A stretch of DNA of 64,000 bases from Arthrobacter rhombi (GTDB lineage Bacteria; Actinomycetota; Actinomycetes; Actinomycetales; Micrococcaceae), in assembly GCF_900163545.1 (NCBI RefSeq), contig NZ_FUHW01000027.1, positions 62,001 to 126,000 on the forward strand, in the 5' to 3' direction. Shown here piece by piece: positions 61,542 to 64,000 of the stretch. Below the pieces are notes generated by a model. It had not been told where the DNA came from and searched no databases. It was given only the letters and a program-made list of their open reading frames with translations. How positions within the stretch are numbered: the first letter of the stretch is position 1; each line of letters starts with the position of its first letter. The translations under genes and the position numbers were made by a program.

Positions 61542-63032
61542 TTGCGACATCACATCAGGGCGGCCCGTACCGGGCGCCGTCGAACAGGGCTGGTGGTCGC
61601 GGCGTTCCTGGCCGTGGCCTCGCTTTTATTCGGTGCGACGGGAGCGGCAGCCGATACGTCGGCATCCGGTTCCGGTAATTCGGCCGTCGAAGGCAAGACC
61701 TTCGTCATCGGCACGGACACCACGTTCGCGCCCTTTGAATTCCGCGGTGCCGACGGCGAACTGACCGGCATCGATATGGACATTGTCCGCGCGGTGGCCG
61801 AGGACCAGGGCTTCAAGGTCGAGATCCGTTCGCTCGGGTTCAACGCGGCACTGCAGGCGTTGACCTCCAACCAGGTTGATGGCGTCATTGCCGGCATGTC
61901 CATCACCGATGAGCGCAAGGAGGTCTACGACTTCTCGGAGCCCTACTTCGAATCCGGCGTCCAGATGGCCGTTGCCAAGAGCAATGACGACATCACCGGC
62001 TATGAGGATCTCAAGGGCAAGACCGTCACCGCGAAGACCGGCGCCGAAGGCGAGACCTACGCCAAGTCCATTGCCAAGAAATACGGCTTCAAGGTCAAAT
62101 CGCTGGACCAGTCGGCGAGCATGTACGAACTGGTGAAGTCCGGAAACGCCGTCGCCGTGTTCGATGACTACCCCGTGCTGGCCTACGGTATCGCCCAAAA
62201 CAACGGGCTGAAAACGGTCACCGACAAGGTGCCGGGCGGCTCTTATGGCTTCGCCGTGAACAAGGGAAAGAACGCCGACCTGTTGGCTGCCTTCAACGAC
62301 GGACTAGCCAAACTCAAGGCCGACGGGGAATACGACAAGATCCTCGACGAGTACCTCGGGGATCCCACGGCGGCCCAGCCCACGACCTTCTGGGAACTGC
62401 TGGAAAGTTCGTTGCCGGCACTGCTTAAAGGTCTGAAGAACACGATGGTCGTCACCGGGATCTCCTTCGTGGTCGCCATGATCATCGGCCTGGCCGCAGG
62501 ATTCATGAAGATCGCGCGGAACATCATCGTGCGCGGGATCTCCACCACGTTCGTGAACGTCTTCCGCGGCACCCCACTGCTGCTCTGGGCCTTCATGTTC
62601 TACTTCGGCATCCCCCAATTGACGGGTCTACCCATCAATATCTGGGTCGCCGCCGTCCTGACCTTGTCGCTGAACTCGGGAGCCTACGTCGCGGAAATCG
62701 TGCGCGGCGGCATCCAATCGGTGGACCCGGGCCAAATGGAGGCCAGCAGGTCTCTGGGCCTGGGCTACGGAAAGTCCATGCAGAAGGTCGTTGTTCCGCA
62801 GGCGTTCAAGATGATGACCCCATCGCTGATCAACCAGCTGATCATCATGCTCAAGGACTCGTCCCTGCTGCTGGCCATCGGCTTCGCCGAACTGCTGTAC
62901 CAGGGCCAGCAAATCTACGCGGCGAACTTCCGCGTCACCGAGACGCTGCTGATCGTCGGCGTCATTTACTTCGTCGCGGTCATGCTGCTGACGAAGCTGG
63001 CCAACTTCGCTGACAGGAGGTTCAACAAATGA
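61542..63032 (+). CDS. Polar amino acid ABC transporter: fused substrate-binding protein and permease
   Basis: A 496-residue fusion. Residues 1-40 are a Sec signal ([22 protein letters not shown]); residues ~50-280 are a family 3 solute-binding domain ([62 protein letters not shown] [14 protein letters not shown]); residues ~295-496 are the permease with TM helices and the EAA loop ([26 protein letters not shown]). It imports a polar amino acid, probably glutamine or glutamate. TTG 61542 is the likely start. The stop overlaps the ATPase start by 4 bp. Confidence 0.93.
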   Translation: MRHHIRAARTGRRRTGLVVAAFLAVASLLFGATGAAADTSASGSGNSAVEGKTFVIGTDTTFAPFEFRGADGELTGIDMDIVRAVAEDQGFKVEIRSLGFNAALQALTSNQVDGVIAGMSITDERKEVYDFSEPYFESGVQMAVAKSNDDITGYEDLKGKTVTAKTGAEGETYAKSIAKKYGFKVKSLDQSASMYELVKSGNAVAVFDDYPVLAYGIAQNNGLKTVTDKVPGGSYGFAVNKGKNADLLAAFNDGLAKLKADGEYDKILDEYLGDPTAAQPTTFWELLESSLPALLKGLKNTMVVTGISFVVAMIIGLAAGFMKIARNIIVRGISTTFVNVFRGTPLLLWAFMFYFGIPQLTGLPINIWVAAVLTLSLNSGAYVAEIVRGGIQSVDPGQMEASRSLGLGYGKSMQKVVVPQAFKMMTPSLINQLIIMLKDSSLLLAIGFAELLYQGQQIYAANFRVTETLLIVGVIYFVAVMLLTKLANFADRRFNK

Positions 63033-63787
63033 GTGCGTCGACAACGGACACGGACCGCAAGCTGATGATCGAGGTGCGTGGGCTGCGCAAATCGTTCGGT
63101 TCCAACGAGGTCCTGCAGGGGATCGACGCCGAGGTGGCTGAAGGGGAAGTCGTCTGCGTGATCGGCCCTTCGGGCTCGGGCAAGTCGACGTTCCTGCGGT
63201 GCCTGAACAAGCTCGAGGACATTTCCGGGGGCACGGTGGTGGTTGACGGGTTCGACCTCACCGACCCGAAGGTGGACATCAACGACGTCCGCCGCCATAT
63301 CGGCATGGTGTTTCAACACTTCAACCTCTTCCCGCATATGACCGTGGCGGAGAACGTGATGCTGGCTCCGGTTGAGTTGAAGAAGGCGTCCAAGGCAGAG
63401 GGGCGCGCGAAGGCGATGGAATTGTTGACCCGGGTCGGGTTGGCCGAGAAGGCCAATGCCCGGCCAGCCGCACTCTCGGGAGGGCAGAAGCAGCGTGTGG
63501 CCATCGCCCGGGCGCTGGCCATGAACCCGGGGATCATGCTCTTTGACGAGGCCACCAGTGCCCTGGACCCGGAAATGGTGGGTGAGGTCCTGCAAGTGAT
63601 CCGGGATCTGGCCAATTCGGGGATGACCCTGGTTCTGGTCACCCACGAGATGGGCTTCGCCCGTGAAGTGGGGGACCGGGTGATCTTCATGGCCGACGGC
63701 GTCGCCTGTGAGGAAGGGACGCCCGAGCAGCTCTTCAACAACCCGCAGCAGGAACGCACCAAGGAGTTCCTCTCCAAGGTCCTCTGA
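63029..63787 (+). CDS. Polar amino acid ABC transporter ATP-binding protein
   Basis: A 252-residue ABC ATPase of the GlnQ/HisP type. Walker A is GPSGSGKST (residues 46-54), the Q-loop is [17 protein letters not shown], the signature [15 protein letters not shown], Walker [14 protein letters not shown], and the H-loop [12 protein letters not shown]. It energises the fused binding-protein/permease encoded upstream, with a 4-bp overlap (ATGA). Substrate probably glutamine or a related amino acid. Confidence 0.95.
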   Translation: MSASTTDTDRKLMIEVRGLRKSFGSNEVLQGIDAEVAEGEVVCVIGPSGSGKSTFLRCLNKLEDISGGTVVVDGFDLTDPKVDINDVRRHIGMVFQHFNLFPHMTVAENVMLAPVELKKASKAEGRAKAMELLTRVGLAEKANARPAALSGGQKQRVAIARALAMNPGIMLFDEATSALDPEMVGEVLQVIRDLANSGMTLVLVTHEMGFAREVGDRVIFMADGVACEEGTPEQLFNNPQQERTKEFLSKVL

Positions 63788-63990
63788 CCCCGGAAGGGGA
63801 ACGCCGTACGACGGCGGTGGACCGGCTTGGCGATGGCCGTTTCACCGCCGCTGCTGTTTCCTGGGGTCCTGGCTCCTTGTCCGGGGACGCTCTACGTGCC
63901 TACGGTGAAGATGGACGTTTCCGGAGCCGCAATCCGGGAACGGCAAGGCGGCATCCGCCGCCCTGCAGGTAACCAGCGAAGGAGCGAGTC

Positions 63991-64000
63991 ATGAGTTCCG
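63991..64000 (+). CDS. Start of a gene cut by the right edge
   Basis: ATG at 63991 follows AAGGAG (63979-63984) at a 6-nt spacing, so a gene probably begins here. Only three codons are visible (Met-Ser-Ser). The 203 bp upstream hold two short GC-rich hairpins (63802-63816 and 63947-63962) and no gene. Confidence 0.5.

Overview
The window is about 64 kb of high-GC DNA from an actinobacterium, most likely of the order Micrococcales (Arthrobacter-like). The assignment rests on gene content and order: a helicase/TadE pair next to topA; a proC, excisionase-like HTH, 32-residue COX24-type ribosomal protein, HAD hydrolase, glutaredoxin and Rex run; a system II cytochrome c cluster followed by menaquinone genes; GTG and TTG starts; and many -10 hexamers 6-7 nt upstream of a start codon (leaderless mRNAs). 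No 16S rRNA, tRNA, CRISPR array, prophage or intact insertion sequence was seen.

Region 1 (1-19.5 kb) is housekeeping: the tail of a Tad-like secretion locus, a DUF1998 helicase, two acetyltransferases, tRNA hydroxylation protein TrhO, a methyltransferase, an ArsR-like regulator, topA, an exopolyphosphatase-family protein, a sugar phosphate isomerase, proC, a TrkH/TrkA potassium system, acuC, a second ArsR-like regulator, gdhA and a flavin reductase.

Region 2 (19.5-34 kb) is the conserved redox/respiration block: HTH protein, bS22-like protein, HAD hydrolase, glutaredoxin-rex, phosphoglycerate mutase-like protein, tlpA-ccdA-resB-ccsB, small membrane proteins, menA, menE and menB, then a baeRF-type protein and a SRPBCC protein. 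The hem genes that often sit between rex and the cytochrome genes in relatives are absent.

Region 3 (34-53 kb) is dominated by phenylacetate catabolism, split into three loci: paaJ, an enoyl-CoA hydratase and a 3-hydroxyacyl-CoA dehydrogenase (35.7-38.7 kb, divergent from an MHS-type permease); paaZ (42.2-44.4 kb, divergent from a RIO kinase); and paaI-paaK-paaR (52.8-50.3 kb). Each locus carries a 22-nt imperfect palindrome resembling the PaaR operator of Corynebacterium, so the three probably form one TetR-controlled regulon. The ring epoxidase genes paaABCDE and the isomerase paaG are not here. Among these genes sit a two-component system whose first gene encodes a membrane-anchored protein with a 19-residue Asp/Glu tail, and a TPP-dependent enzyme.

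Region 4 (53-64 kb) holds oligopeptidase B, a lower-GC patch with a SRPBCC gene that runs past its expected end, malate dehydrogenase, an SDR, a Tat-exported PhoD-type phosphatase, a serine hydrolase, and a polar amino acid ABC transporter with fused binding protein and permease. The first bases of one more gene lie at the right edge.

All calls come from reading motifs by eye; no database search was possible.
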